Part shown: positions 44,011-53,427 of the stretch, piece after piece | Layout of the letters: every line of letters begins with the position of its first letter | Position numbering within the stretch: position 1 is the stretch's first letter | Origin: Bacteroidota bacterium | GTDB lineage: Bacteria > Bacteroidota > Bacteroidia > Bacteroidales > JACABE01 | Reading direction: 5' to 3' | NCBI GenBank assembly: GCA_026391675.1 | Contig: JAPLDQ010000014.1 | Coordinates: 1-55,359, forward strand | Length of the DNA stretch: 55,359 nucleotides | Translations under genes and position numbers: made by a program | The notes under the pieces: generated by a model | What the model was told of the DNA's origin: nothing | Databases searched by the model: none | What the model saw: only the letters and a program-made list of their open reading frames with translations

Positions 44011-45705
44011 ATGGAAAAGCAAAAGAAAAATAAAGAATTTAATGCATTACAGAATCTGGAAAGCCTTTCAAAAAAAGCTAAAGCTACTGGGTTTTCAGAA
44101 AAATTTTTCTTAGAATCAGAAAAAGAATATACTGCATTATGCAAATTACTCGAATTAGATTTTAAACAATGTTGTCTGTTTTCAGTATTATTAAAATTGA
44201 ATTTAGAAAATGAAAATGCACATATTCATAGTGTTTGTGAGTATACGAATTGCAGCCCTTTTTATTTATTATCATTTCAGTCAGATTTCGATGTTTTAAT
44301 AGAAAAAGGATATATAAATAAAGAAAGTAGTGGTGGAAGACGAAGAAAATGCAAAACTTATGATATCGAATTAAAATATATGGTGAATGAGGATATTGTA
44401 AATAAATTAATTAAAAATAATTTCATATATGAGGAAAATAATGAAGAATTAAATGCTGTCGATTTTTTAATAGAAGTTAATCAAATTGTAGAAGACAGAT
44501 ATTATGATAGTGGAAAATTTTCTGATATGAATGGAAAGATTGATAAACTTAAAGATAAATACCAAAATTGTTTAGCTGTAAAAGCAGCCAGTCAATTCTT
44601 GCTAAATGCTGAGGAAGAGGTAATTGCATATTTAATTTGTTATGCAACAATTGATAATGGTGAAATAGGTTTAAATGACTTATTGGATAAAGTATTTGAT
44701 TCAGATCATTGCAAAGTACGTTTTAAGAAAACTATTTTAGTTGAAAAAAGTAATTTAAATAAATATGAATTGATTCAATTTACACCTTCATATATAAGAA
44801 CAGATAGGGATGTAAATATGACAGAAAAAGGATTGGAAACTTTTCTGGGAGAGGAAAAGGATATCTTTTTTGGAGGGGGTATTAAATCTGAAGATAAAGA
44901 GTTACAATATCCAGATCAGATACCTCAAAAACAATTATTTTACAATAAAAAAGAAAGAAAGCAATTAGAAGAACTTAAAAATTTATTACATAATGATAAT
45001 TACAAAAGTATCAAAATGCGTTTAAAGGAACATAGTATGAGTTCAGCTCTTACAATTTTGTTCCATGGTTTTCCAGGTACAGGAAAAACAGAAACTGTAA
45101 TGCAAATAGCTCGTGAAACAGGCAGGCCTTTATATATGATAGATGTATCGAAATTTAAAACTTGCTGGTTTGGAGAATCGGAAAAAAATCTAAAGAGGCT
45201 ATTTGATAAGTACAGGAAGAAAGTTGAAACAAGCGATATAGAACCTATTTTACTATTTAATGAAGCAGATGCTATTTTTGGGAAAAGGCAGGACGTAAAC
45301 AGCTCAAATGTGGCTCAAACAGAAAATGCCATTCAGAATATTATATTACAGGAAATGGAAACTTTGGATGGTATTTTAATTGCCACGACAAATCTTACCC
45401 AAAATTTTGATGAAGCATTTGAGCGACGTTTTTTATATAAAATCTTTTTTGAAAAACCAGAGGTAGAGGTTGCCCTGCAAATTTGGAAAAGTCGTTTTAC
45501 TGAAATGGATGAAAATAACCTAAGATATTTAGTTGAAAAATTCCCTTTTACAGGAGGTCAAATTGAGAATATAGCACGTAAGTATAAAATGGCATGCATT
45601 TTAGATGGAAAAACACCTGATATTATCCAACTTGAGCAATACTGTAAAGATGAGAATCTAACTAATAAGTTTCAACGAAAAACGCTGGGATTCTGTATTA
45701 ATTAA
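44011..45705 (+). CDS. AAA+ ATPase with N-terminal regulatory region
   Basis: 564 residues. The N-terminal 300 residues are helical and include an HTH-like part (CEYTNCSPFYLLSFQSDFDV). The C-terminal AAA+ module (about 320-550) has Walker A GFPGTGKTE (353-361) and Walker B ILLFNEADAIF (413-423) in which the usual Asp is Asn417 and Glu418 is kept, followed by TTNLTQNFDEAFERRF with sensor 1 and arginine finger. It resembles Ycf46/SpoVK-like AAA ATPases. First gene of an operon with a 113-residue protein and a DUF2779 nuclease; I infer a motor or regulatory subunit of that nuclease. Confidence 0.82.
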   Translation: MEKQKKNKEFNALQNLESLSKKAKATGFSEKFFLESEKEYTALCKLLELDFKQCCLFSVLLKLNLENENAHIHSVCEYTNCSPFYLLSFQSDFDVLIEKGYINKESSGGRRRKCKTYDIELKYMVNEDIVNKLIKNNFIYEENNEELNAVDFLIEVNQIVEDRYYDSGKFSDMNGKIDKLKDKYQNCLAVKAASQFLLNAEEEVIAYLICYATIDNGEIGLNDLLDKVFDSDHCKVRFKKTILVEKSNLNKYELIQFTPSYIRTDRDVNMTEKGLETFLGEEKDIFFGGGIKSEDKELQYPDQIPQKQLFYNKKERKQLEELKNLLHNDNYKSIKMRLKEHSMSSALTILFHGFPGTGKTETVMQIARETGRPLYMIDVSKFKTCWFGESEKNLKRLFDKYRKKVETSDIEPILLFNEADAIFGKRQDVNSSNVAQTENAIQNIILQEMETLDGILIATTNLTQNFDEAFERRFLYKIFFEKPEVEVALQIWKSRFTEMDENNLRYLVEKFPFTGGQIENIARKYKMACILDGKTPDIIQLEQYCKDENLTNKFQRKTLGFCIN

Positions 45706-45724
45706 CCTTCTAATAAATAATAAT

Positions 45725-46066
45725 ATGAGTAAAACTTATGATGAAGCAGTTTCTTTATTGAAAAGTGATGAGTATAAATATGATTTCCATTTAAAAGATG
45801 GTAATGGGAAATCTCAAATAGATGCGTTTGAATTTGAGGAAATTGTATATAACTGTTTTGTAGAAATTGAATATAAAATTATAAATTTTATTGGCATTCA
45901 AACATTAAAAAACCTTTTTGTAAAAAGGCAAGATTTAAAAATGGATAAAGATAAATATTATGATATACTTTTAATTGAAGAAACCAATGAAAAAGGAGAA
46001 ACTACTGAATTTAAGATATTTTTTGATATAACTGATTGTTTTAAAAAGAAATACAATAGAACATAA
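45725..46066 (+). CDS. Small acidic hypothetical protein of the AAA operon
   Basis: 113 residues, no signal or membrane helix, alternating charged and hydrophobic positions (FEFEEIVYNCFVEIEYKIIN). Not recognised. It lies 19 bp after the AAA gene and 32 bp before the DUF2779 gene on the same strand, so it is the middle member of a three-gene operon, perhaps an adaptor. Confidence 0.55.
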   Translation: MSKTYDEAVSLLKSDEYKYDFHLKDGNGKSQIDAFEFEEIVYNCFVEIEYKIINFIGIQTLKNLFVKRQDLKMDKDKYYDILLIEETNEKGETTEFKIFFDITDCFKKKYNRT

Positions 46067-46098
46067 ATAATTATATATATTTGTAAAAAATAGCTGCT

Positions 46099-48117
46099 AT
46101 GAAAAGATATCTGACAAAATCAAGGTTTAAAATTGCATTGGAATGTCACGCAAAATTATATTATACCAATAAAAAAGAATATTTAAATACAAAAATGGAT
46201 GACGATTTTCTGAAAGCATTGGCTGAAGGAGGATTTCAAGTAGGGGAGTTGGCTAAATTTATGTTTTGTGAAAATCCTGTTTCAGAAAATATTACAGTTA
46301 CAGAAAGAACTTATGAGGATGCTTTGAAAGTTACCAATCAAATGATTGCTGATGGTAAAACAGTAATTGCAGAAGCTGCAATTAAATATGATAACTTATT
46401 TATCAGAACGGACTTACTAAAAATTAATTACAATGATAAATTGATTGAATTATATGAAGTTAAAGCCAAATCTTTTGATAATAATACTCAATTTACTACC
46501 AAGAAAGGAGAAATTAATAGTAAATGGAAACCATATTTTATGGATGTCGCTTTTCAAAAATATGTAGTACAAAATGCTTTCCCCGATTATAATGTAATTG
46601 CATATTTAATTCTTGCTGATAAGAGTAAAAATGCCAGTATTGAAGGTCTGAATCAATTGTTTAAGATTAAAAAAATTGGAGATCAAACCTCTATTGAAAT
46701 AAAACCAGGCCTTAAACAAAAAGATTTGGGCAGAATGATATTAACAGCAAAAAATATTGATAATGAGGTTCGTATGATTCATGAACTTCCCTATAAAGAT
46801 GAGACAGGTGTAGATTGGAAATTCTCAGATTACATTAATAAACTTTCAGATAATTATAATAAGGACATTAAATTGTTTACCGAATTAGGTTCAAAATGTA
46901 AAAGATGCGAGTTCAGAGCCAGCGAAGAAGAAAAACAAAAGGGATTTAAGAGTGGGTTTGAAGAATGCTGGAAAAAACAGGCAAAATTTGTTGACTCCGA
47001 TTTCCAGAGACCGATGGTATTTGATATGTTAATAATGGGTCTAAAAGGAAAATTGGATGAGTGGATTAAGGATGGAAAATATTTTATCCAGAACTTGGAA
47101 GATTATGATTTATCATCAAAAAATTCTAAACCAAAGGATAAACCTGGGTTAACAAGTCAGGACAGAAAATTGAAGCAATTGGAAAAAGTAAAAGCAAACG
47201 ATATATCTCCTTTTTTAGATGTTGAGGGTTTGAAAGAGGAGTTTAATAAGTTTGTTTATCCATTGCATTTTATTGATTTTGAAACTGCTATGACAGCCTT
47301 ACCCTTTTCAAAAGGAAGGCATCCATATGAAGGCATTGCCTTCCAGTTTTCTCATCATCAGATAGATAAAGATGGAAGTATTAAACATCAAGGTCAATAT
47401 ATTAATACAGCTCCTGGATATTTCCCTAATTTTGATTTTGTAAGAGCACTTAAATCTCAATTAGAAAATGACAATGGTAGTATATTCAGATATCATAATC
47501 ATGAGAATACCTTTTTAAACCATATTTATTTTCAGTTACAAACAGTTTCTGAAAATGAAGTATCAGACAAAAAAGTATTAATGGATTTTATTGAATCTAT
47601 TACACATTATAATCAAGATAAGATCTCCGTAAGACATGGTGAACGAGATATGATTGATTTAGCTGATTTGGTATTCAGATACTATTATCCACCCCAGGCA
47701 AAAGGGTCTTATTCAATCAAAAAGATTCTTCCTGCAGTTATTGAAAATTCAGACTTTATTCGGAATAAATACAATAAACCAATTTATGGGGGAGATTCTC
47801 AAATCAAAAGTAAAAATTACTCACAACCTAAAATCTGGATTTCTCCTGATTGGGATAATGATCCCTATAAGGCTTTAGAACCTGTTTTTGATGGATATAC
47901 TGAAGACGATTTTTCCGAAGATACTGAAACTGGGATTGAAGAAATCCATCAGGGTGGAGCTGCCGCTACAGCTTATGCCCGTTTACAATTTAGTCATATA
48001 CCTGAATTTGAGCGTAAAGAAATCGAAAATGCATTATTACATTATTGCGAATTAGATACCTTGGCAATGGTTATGATTTGGGAATATTGGCAAAATGAAA
48101 TAAATAAAAATAATTAA
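46099..48117 (+). CDS. DUF2779 protein: Cas4-like nuclease fused to DEDD exonuclease-like domain
   Basis: 672 residues. The N-terminal part has a PD-(D/E)xK core (D105, then E120-x-K122 in LYEVKAKS) and four cysteines placed as in the Cas4/AddB iron-sulfur nucleases (C16; C267-x2-C270-x19-C290). The C-terminal DUF2779 part (about 385-660) has HFIDFETAM (D393, E395) and a closing HYCELDTLAM (D653), as in DEDD/RNase H-like exonucleases. Members of DUF2779 have no assigned role that I know. Operon context with an AAA+ ATPase and WYL control suggests nucleic-acid degradation in defence. Confidence 0.8.
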   Translation: MKRYLTKSRFKIALECHAKLYYTNKKEYLNTKMDDDFLKALAEGGFQVGELAKFMFCENPVSENITVTERTYEDALKVTNQMIADGKTVIAEAAIKYDNLFIRTDLLKINYNDKLIELYEVKAKSFDNNTQFTTKKGEINSKWKPYFMDVAFQKYVVQNAFPDYNVIAYLILADKSKNASIEGLNQLFKIKKIGDQTSIEIKPGLKQKDLGRMILTAKNIDNEVRMIHELPYKDETGVDWKFSDYINKLSDNYNKDIKLFTELGSKCKRCEFRASEEEKQKGFKSGFEECWKKQAKFVDSDFQRPMVFDMLIMGLKGKLDEWIKDGKYFIQNLEDYDLSSKNSKPKDKPGLTSQDRKLKQLEKVKANDISPFLDVEGLKEEFNKFVYPLHFIDFETAMTALPFSKGRHPYEGIAFQFSHHQIDKDGSIKHQGQYINTAPGYFPNFDFVRALKSQLENDNGSIFRYHNHENTFLNHIYFQLQTVSENEVSDKKVLMDFIESITHYNQDKISVRHGERDMIDLADLVFRYYYPPQAKGSYSIKKILPAVIENSDFIRNKYNKPIYGGDSQIKSKNYSQPKIWISPDWDNDPYKALEPVFDGYTEDDFSEDTETGIEEIHQGGAAATAYARLQFSHIPEFERKEIENALLHYCELDTLAMVMIWEYWQNEINKNN

Positions 48118-48153
48118 AACTATATAATTTAATAAAGTTACCAAAAGAAATTA

Positions 48154-48996
48154 TTAGTTATTCATATTCAAGAACTCCTTTAGTTTCTTATTTGTCTCCA
48201 ATACTGTATAATTTAAAGAAGGCATATTATTGTTTGCACCACCATGGAATATAAGAAATTTTGAATATTTGTACTTCTTTTTAAGAAAAACAATTGAAAG
48301 AAATGATATTGGCTTATCAATATGATTAGTCTTAGCTAAAATGAAATGTTTTAATGTTTTTAAATCAAATTTTTCAGAAAAATCCTCTTTATCTAATAAG
48401 TCCATAAATGATGCTGAGCGTACGATAAATGTATTTTTAAAAATGCCATTTTTAGGTAGTATTGGTTGAAAGCGCATAATATTTTCAAAAATGCTTTTTC
48501 TGTTATCTATGATGTAATTTGTTACAACAGAAGATGATTTTGAATGCCATGGTATAAGTTCAATACATAAACCTTTATCTGATTTGATGTTTTTATTTAT
48601 CATAGATGCCCATTCAAATCTTGCTTTATGAAAATTTTGAGTAGCAAATAAATTCAATTTATTAGAAGCCGCAATATCAAAATATGTAAATTTCTCAATT
48701 TCTTTAATTAAACTTTGGTTACTTTTATTGTTATTTACTGAACCAGGATTAATATTTAAAAAAACAACTGATGGATCAATTGAATTTCCCCAATATGGTT
48801 CTGGTAATAAGTTTGAACTATGATCATGATTGCCCCATTTCCATTTTGAATTTATTACTTTATCTTTAGGAAATATCCAACCTTTCCATGGGAAATTATC
48901 TTGACCTCCATTTTCTTTTCTCCATTTTATCCATTCTTTAATATTATTATCCCAATATTCTTTAGCTGAAAACTTTGATTCAATATTAGATTTCAT
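48154..48996 (-). CDS. Hypothetical protein with uracil-DNA-glycosylase-like motif
   Basis: 280 residues, convergent with the DUF2779 gene (36 bp apart). LLPEPYWGNSIDPSVVFLNI followed by NPGS (63-86) resembles the first motif of the UDG superfamily; IELIPWHSKSS later in the chain could be a second motif. No cysteine ligands. The resemblance is only at motif level, so confidence in the fold is modest. It stands alone, 182 bp downstream of the mcrC stop; 48997-49178 shows nothing. Confidence 0.5.
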   Translation of the reverse strand: MKSNIESKFSAKEYWDNNIKEWIKWRKENGGQDNFPWKGWIFPKDKVINSKWKWGNHDHSSNLLPEPYWGNSIDPSVVFLNINPGSVNNNKSNQSLIKEIEKFTYFDIAASNKLNLFATQNFHKARFEWASMINKNIKSDKGLCIELIPWHSKSSSVVTNYIIDNRKSIFENIMRFQPILPKNGIFKNTFIVRSASFMDLLDKEDFSEKFDLKTLKHFILAKTNHIDKPISFLSIVFLKKKYKYSKFLIFHGGANNNMPSLNYTVLETNKKLKEFLNMNN

Positions 48997-49178
48997 ATTT
49001 TTGATTTTAATCTGTAAGTGAAAGTATTTTTTATGTGATGTAATTATAAAACAATGACTCTGGAAATGATTTTAAGTGATATAAAGAGAGTTAATAGGTT
49101 TGTTATGATATAACTTTAATATGGAAACATAAAGAATGATTTTTATTGTGAAGTTTTTATTGTTGGTTTGTAACATTT

Positions 49179-50549
49179 TTAAAGTATTATTTTTGTAAGC
49201 TGGTTTTTTTGTTTTATGTCGTTTAAGTTTTTAGTTATAGATTTCTCCATTTCAGTTTCCAGTTTGTAAAAGTTTGTAAATGACCAAAAAGGAATTTCAA
49301 TTGCAGTCACATTTATTTTTTCGTTTAAAGGAAACCCTGAATCAATTTCAAATTTGTCTTCGTGGTTCAATGTTTCCGAAAGATTTGGATAAACCAACAA
49401 AATATCTGTGCAACCTCTTTTAAATGCATAACTCACCATTTGATAAAGGTCGTTCTGTTCAATGCCTTTTTTCAGGTCAGTTTTGAAACTGCTTGGCCTA
49501 AGTTTGTATTTGGTGTCAACAATAACTTTCAAGTCAGGATTTTCTTTTAATGTCAGAAAAATGTCGTGCTGCATATTGAAAACATTTTTTCCTTCTTCGT
49601 TTGTCGCTAAATATTTTTCAGACTTCTGATATTCAACTTTCCATTCCTTTTGAAATTTCTCTTCAAGAAACCCAGCGAAGAAATCTTCAAAAATATATTC
49701 CATCGGAAATAATAAGCACCATTGAGAAAGGTCGTAGGTGTTATTTGAATATAACTGTTGGCTTAAAATCAATTTACAACTGTCCATCAGTATGGAATAA
49801 TCTTCAAAAAAGGAATTGAAAGTTATTCGTTCTATATCGTGAAGAGTGTAAGGCTGATCATCAACTTCATCCAAAATAAAAATCACCTCTTGCAACATTC
49901 TTTGGTTCTCATAAAACTTGGTTTGGTTTAAAAGTAAACGTGAACAATATTTGATAATTCGGTTTATCTTGTTGTCAAACAAGAAAGGTTCGTAATCACA
50001 ATCTATGTTTTGAAAGTTGCCATGAGAAAAACTATTGTTTATGTATCGCTTAAAATTTATAGAACCTCTCGGAGTCTGCAATGCTTCTTCTAATTGCTGG
50101 TATATTGTCAACGGTTGTTTGGAAACAGTTTCTAAAAACTGATTGGCCATTAAATTTATTATCAGTTCAGGAAACTCAAAAATATCTTTTGTATCAAGTG
50201 ATGCTTTGTTGAAAGGAAATTTCCATTTACGACAATAGCTAAACCAATAAAAAATATGTTGGAGCATTAACTCCTTTTTTTCTATAGCGTTCTCGGTGTT
50301 CCTAAATACTTTCGGATAAATTTCTATTACCTCTTCATCGTTTTGAATAAATCCAACATAATTATTTGCTCTTATTTCGTTTCCGTCAAAATTTAGAAAT
50401 GGTTGAAAACGTTTGTCATTTTGTTCTTCAATTGTTTCTGTTTCACTGTCAACGAAAAGTCGTTGCTTCCATATCCCTTGCAATATCAAAAGCAAATCAT
50501 CTTTGTTTTTGATACTTTTCCATTCATTATATTCAAATAGAGAAATCAT
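49179..50549 (-). CDS. mcrC: McrC, nuclease subunit of McrBC restriction system
   Basis: 456 residues. McrC family features: N-terminal domain with NYVGFIQNDEEVIEIYPKVF, the central LFDNKINRIIKYCSRLLL, and a C-terminal PD-(D/E)xK nuclease with HDIFL and VIVDTKYK (D345-x-K347), then the GIEQNDLYQMVSYAF segment. McrC cuts DNA when its McrB partner translocates on modified DNA. The ATG directly abuts the McrB stop (TAAATG), so the two are translationally coupled. Confidence 0.92.
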   Translation of the reverse strand: MISLFEYNEWKSIKNKDDLLLILQGIWKQRLFVDSETETIEEQNDKRFQPFLNFDGNEIRANNYVGFIQNDEEVIEIYPKVFRNTENAIEKKELMLQHIFYWFSYCRKWKFPFNKASLDTKDIFEFPELIINLMANQFLETVSKQPLTIYQQLEEALQTPRGSINFKRYINNSFSHGNFQNIDCDYEPFLFDNKINRIIKYCSRLLLNQTKFYENQRMLQEVIFILDEVDDQPYTLHDIERITFNSFFEDYSILMDSCKLILSQQLYSNNTYDLSQWCLLFPMEYIFEDFFAGFLEEKFQKEWKVEYQKSEKYLATNEEGKNVFNMQHDIFLTLKENPDLKVIVDTKYKLRPSSFKTDLKKGIEQNDLYQMVSYAFKRGCTDILLVYPNLSETLNHEDKFEIDSGFPLNEKINVTAIEIPFWSFTNFYKLETEMEKSITKNLNDIKQKNQLTKIIL

Positions 50550-52976
50550 TTATCTTTCAGTAATATTCCAATAATACATAGTTGAATCGTAACTGACAAC
50601 CCAACCTGAACCTTCAAAAATGCTACTGACAATATCTGTCTTGCTTGAAAAATATTCCATCAATAAAGGAATAACTTTATTTTTCAATACGGTTTCTATG
50701 GATTGTTTCTTCATAAAGTAAGCATGACCAATTAAATAATCTGCTGACTTTTTCTTCTCATAAATATTAGCATTAATTTTTTTAAGAAGTTCCTTTTCTT
50801 TCAAATTCAAATCTTTGTATTCAGGATACTTGCCGACAAATTCAAATCTTCTTCTTAACGCAATATCAATGAGTGCAATTGATTTATCTGCGGTATTCAT
50901 AGTGCCAATAACAAAGAGATTGGGTGGAATGCCAAATTCCTTTTCTCCATTTGGCAATGTAATTTTTAATTCATTATCCTTTCCTAATCGTTTATCATCT
51001 TCCAAGAGTGTTATAAGTTCCCCAAAAACTTTTGAAATATTTGCCCGATTGATTTCATCAATCACTAAAACATAGTTCACTCTTTCAACTAATTTTTCCT
51101 TTGCCTTTCCTTGAAGTGTGGTTTTTATTAAACTTAGTTTTTCATTTAATTGCTGATAGTAAGCATCATAACCACCCTCGTATTTAAAAGAATCATTAAA
51201 GTATCCTTTTAATTTATCCTTTAAAATTCTTTGCCATTTTTCTTTTTTCCCGTCTATTGTCTCAAAATAAAGCCTTGAATCATCGTAATCATAAACGAAA
51301 TATTTTGTTGTTGAACCAAATACGGGTTTTGTAGCTGGAACATCTTTAAGAAATTCATTCCATACATCTTCAAAAGAAATATAAGTTTCGTTTTGAGTTT
51401 CAGATAATGATTTTAAATAATTTTCTTCTGCTGCTTTACAAAGCTTATAGAATATACCGTAATGGGTTTCAAATTTCAGAAATGAACTTTCTGTTACATC
51501 AGGCTTTATTCCCACCATGAAATCCTCATAGGAATAATTTTGATGGAATGTTATAAATTCAATTTGTCCTGCTTTTCTTAGGATGTCAAATTGAATTTTA
51601 TTCTCAGAATGTAATAGCGATGAATTTCCATTTGCAATATTCACGGCCAAATCAATGCTGTTATATGTCTTTCCTGTCCCAGGAGGGCCAAAAAGAATTT
51701 GATTAAGTGAAGGTTCTTTTTCTTCCATATCTGATGTTATTGTTAAAGGATCATCAATATTTTCTTGAATGAATTTCAATTTAAAAAATGGTTTGAATAA
51801 AAGTTTGTTTGCATCTTCTATATTGCTTTCAGGAATTTGTATACAAGTTGAATTGTCATTTGGTGTCCACCATTTTTTTTCATCTTGATAAGAGTTGGTG
51901 CTAATAGAATCAGCAACATTTTCATATGTACGCTGAAGCCAACCTTCATCGACATAGTCTGCATATTCACAAGGCATGGATTCACTTGTAATCCTGCCAA
52001 CCAACTCCATATTGAGATTGCCTCTACAAATGTAAAAGTAGTCGCCTACTTTCATCTGCTTTGAAAAAGTGTCACCTTGTGTTTGGTATGAAATCCCTTT
52101 TGCTTTAGTTTTTCCATGAACAATTATAATATTGTTTTCAGAGAAGTGATTAAAAGCAGTTTCATCAATGTCTTTTGGACTCATAGACACTTTATAAATA
52201 TTTTCGTCTTTCGCTAAAGTGATTTCTGTTATTGTGTTTTTTTTGACAACGTCAGAGTATACTGTCTTGTTGAAGAGAGCATCGTAATAAGAAAAGAAAG
52301 TTGTGAATTTGTATTGTCCTTTTTCTTCAAGCGTTTTAGTAATATTTTCAATCCGTGTTACATTATTTGACTTGATGCTTTTGCGAATTATACTCTTGTT
52401 GATTGATAATACTTCGTTAAGAGTTAAATCTTCTACACTAAGTTTAATATTTAATTCACTTGGAAAATTTTTCAAATCTTCATTCAAAAATATCTTGACA
52501 TTTTCTATTTTCCCATTTTCATTTACTAAAATTACTCTGTCATATTCCTTTAAGTTGTGTTTAAATTCATCAAATTTTGCTAAACCTTTTATGATATAAA
52601 AGTTAACGAACCATTTGTTTTTTATAGCATCAACTAACTCCACTAAATCAATTTCCTTTGGATGGATGAAGGGTTGGAAATTCGCTTTTACTCTTGATAT
52701 TAATTCAGGATAAATTTCATTAAGTTGAAGAAATTGATCGTTAGCAAGAGAGAGTTCTTGGATGTTGCTAAAAAGTATACTTTTGCCATTATTTAGTTCC
52801 TCTACAGCACCGATATACAATTTGTCATTACCAATGAAAATTGCGTTATCGTTTATCGTAAGTAATCCATACACATTTGTCCACCTGCTCTCAGTAATAT
52901 CTTCCCATAAAATATTTTTGTTGGCTGAATCGTATTGTTCAAGTTTGCTTATCCGTGTAATTAATGTATTAACCAT
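50550..52976 (-). CDS. mcrB: McrB-like GTPase, type IV restriction
   Basis: 808 residues. AAA+ domain (about 420-790): Walker A GPPGTGKT (430-437), Walker B VLVIDEINRAN and the McrB signature MNTADKSIALIDIALRRRFE. The N-terminal 400 residues are not the short EcoMcrB DNA-binding domain; one part (about 305-345, MKVGDYFYICRGNLNMELVG) looks like an EVE/PUA-type modified-base reader. Expected to recognise methylated or otherwise modified DNA and drive McrC. The -7 box lies within the 60-bp repeat 200 bp upstream. Confidence 0.9.
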   Translation of the reverse strand: MVNTLITRISKLEQYDSANKNILWEDITESRWTNVYGLLTINDNAIFIGNDKLYIGAVEELNNGKSILFSNIQELSLANDQFLQLNEIYPELISRVKANFQPFIHPKEIDLVELVDAIKNKWFVNFYIIKGLAKFDEFKHNLKEYDRVILVNENGKIENVKIFLNEDLKNFPSELNIKLSVEDLTLNEVLSINKSIIRKSIKSNNVTRIENITKTLEEKGQYKFTTFFSYYDALFNKTVYSDVVKKNTITEITLAKDENIYKVSMSPKDIDETAFNHFSENNIIIVHGKTKAKGISYQTQGDTFSKQMKVGDYFYICRGNLNMELVGRITSESMPCEYADYVDEGWLQRTYENVADSISTNSYQDEKKWWTPNDNSTCIQIPESNIEDANKLLFKPFFKLKFIQENIDDPLTITSDMEEKEPSLNQILFGPPGTGKTYNSIDLAVNIANGNSSLLHSENKIQFDILRKAGQIEFITFHQNYSYEDFMVGIKPDVTESSFLKFETHYGIFYKLCKAAEENYLKSLSETQNETYISFEDVWNEFLKDVPATKPVFGSTTKYFVYDYDDSRLYFETIDGKKEKWQRILKDKLKGYFNDSFKYEGGYDAYYQQLNEKLSLIKTTLQGKAKEKLVERVNYVLVIDEINRANISKVFGELITLLEDDKRLGKDNELKITLPNGEKEFGIPPNLFVIGTMNTADKSIALIDIALRRRFEFVGKYPEYKDLNLKEKELLKKINANIYEKKKSADYLIGHAYFMKKQSIETVLKNKVIPLLMEYFSSKTDIVSSIFEGSGWVVSYDSTMYYWNITER

Positions 52977-53139
52977 GATTATTTTCTTGATGAGTTATTA
53001 ATTTAGTTAATTAATGTTTCAACGAAGGTATAGAAAATAGAAACAATGTTTCAGCTTTCCTTTATTTTAAAAGTCGTTTGTTGTTACTAAAAATAAATTT
53101 TTTCGTTCAAAGCCATAAATTTTCAAGTTTGAATTATTG

Positions 53140-53235
53140 CTATAAGTTTACCATTAATGAGATTGTGTTATATAAATCGTCTCCACACAAAAGTAAATAA
53201 AAAACATAATGAACTACAATTTAGGATAAAAAATT
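53140..53235. repeat. Duplicated promoter segment, copy 2 (before mcrB)
   Basis: 53176-53235 matches 38371-38430 at 55 of 60 positions, with weaker similarity down to about 53140. On the minus strand the -7 box TACTTTTG lies in ATTTACTTTTGTGTGGAGAC. This gives mcrB a leader of about 200 nt. The rest of the 451-bp spacer 52977-53427 is AT-rich with no gene I can support. Confidence 0.8.
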
Positions 53236-53427
53236 AAATACGGCAGCAGAAATGATGAATAAACCTATGTAAATGCATTTTTAAATAGCAAGTGATTTGA
53301 GAGGCTCTATCAACATTATATTCCAAAATTTAATGAAAATTTATTAATTTTCACAATAACATTTTAATCACAATAATAAAGTGTACCCTAACTTGTGTTT
53401 TTTTTATTAAATAAATACAACTTTATT

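Noticed and set aside
52303-52599. 98-codon plus-strand frame in mcrB
   Set aside because: Antisense to mcrB, hydrophobic by reverse composition of a Lys/Glu/Asn-rich gene.
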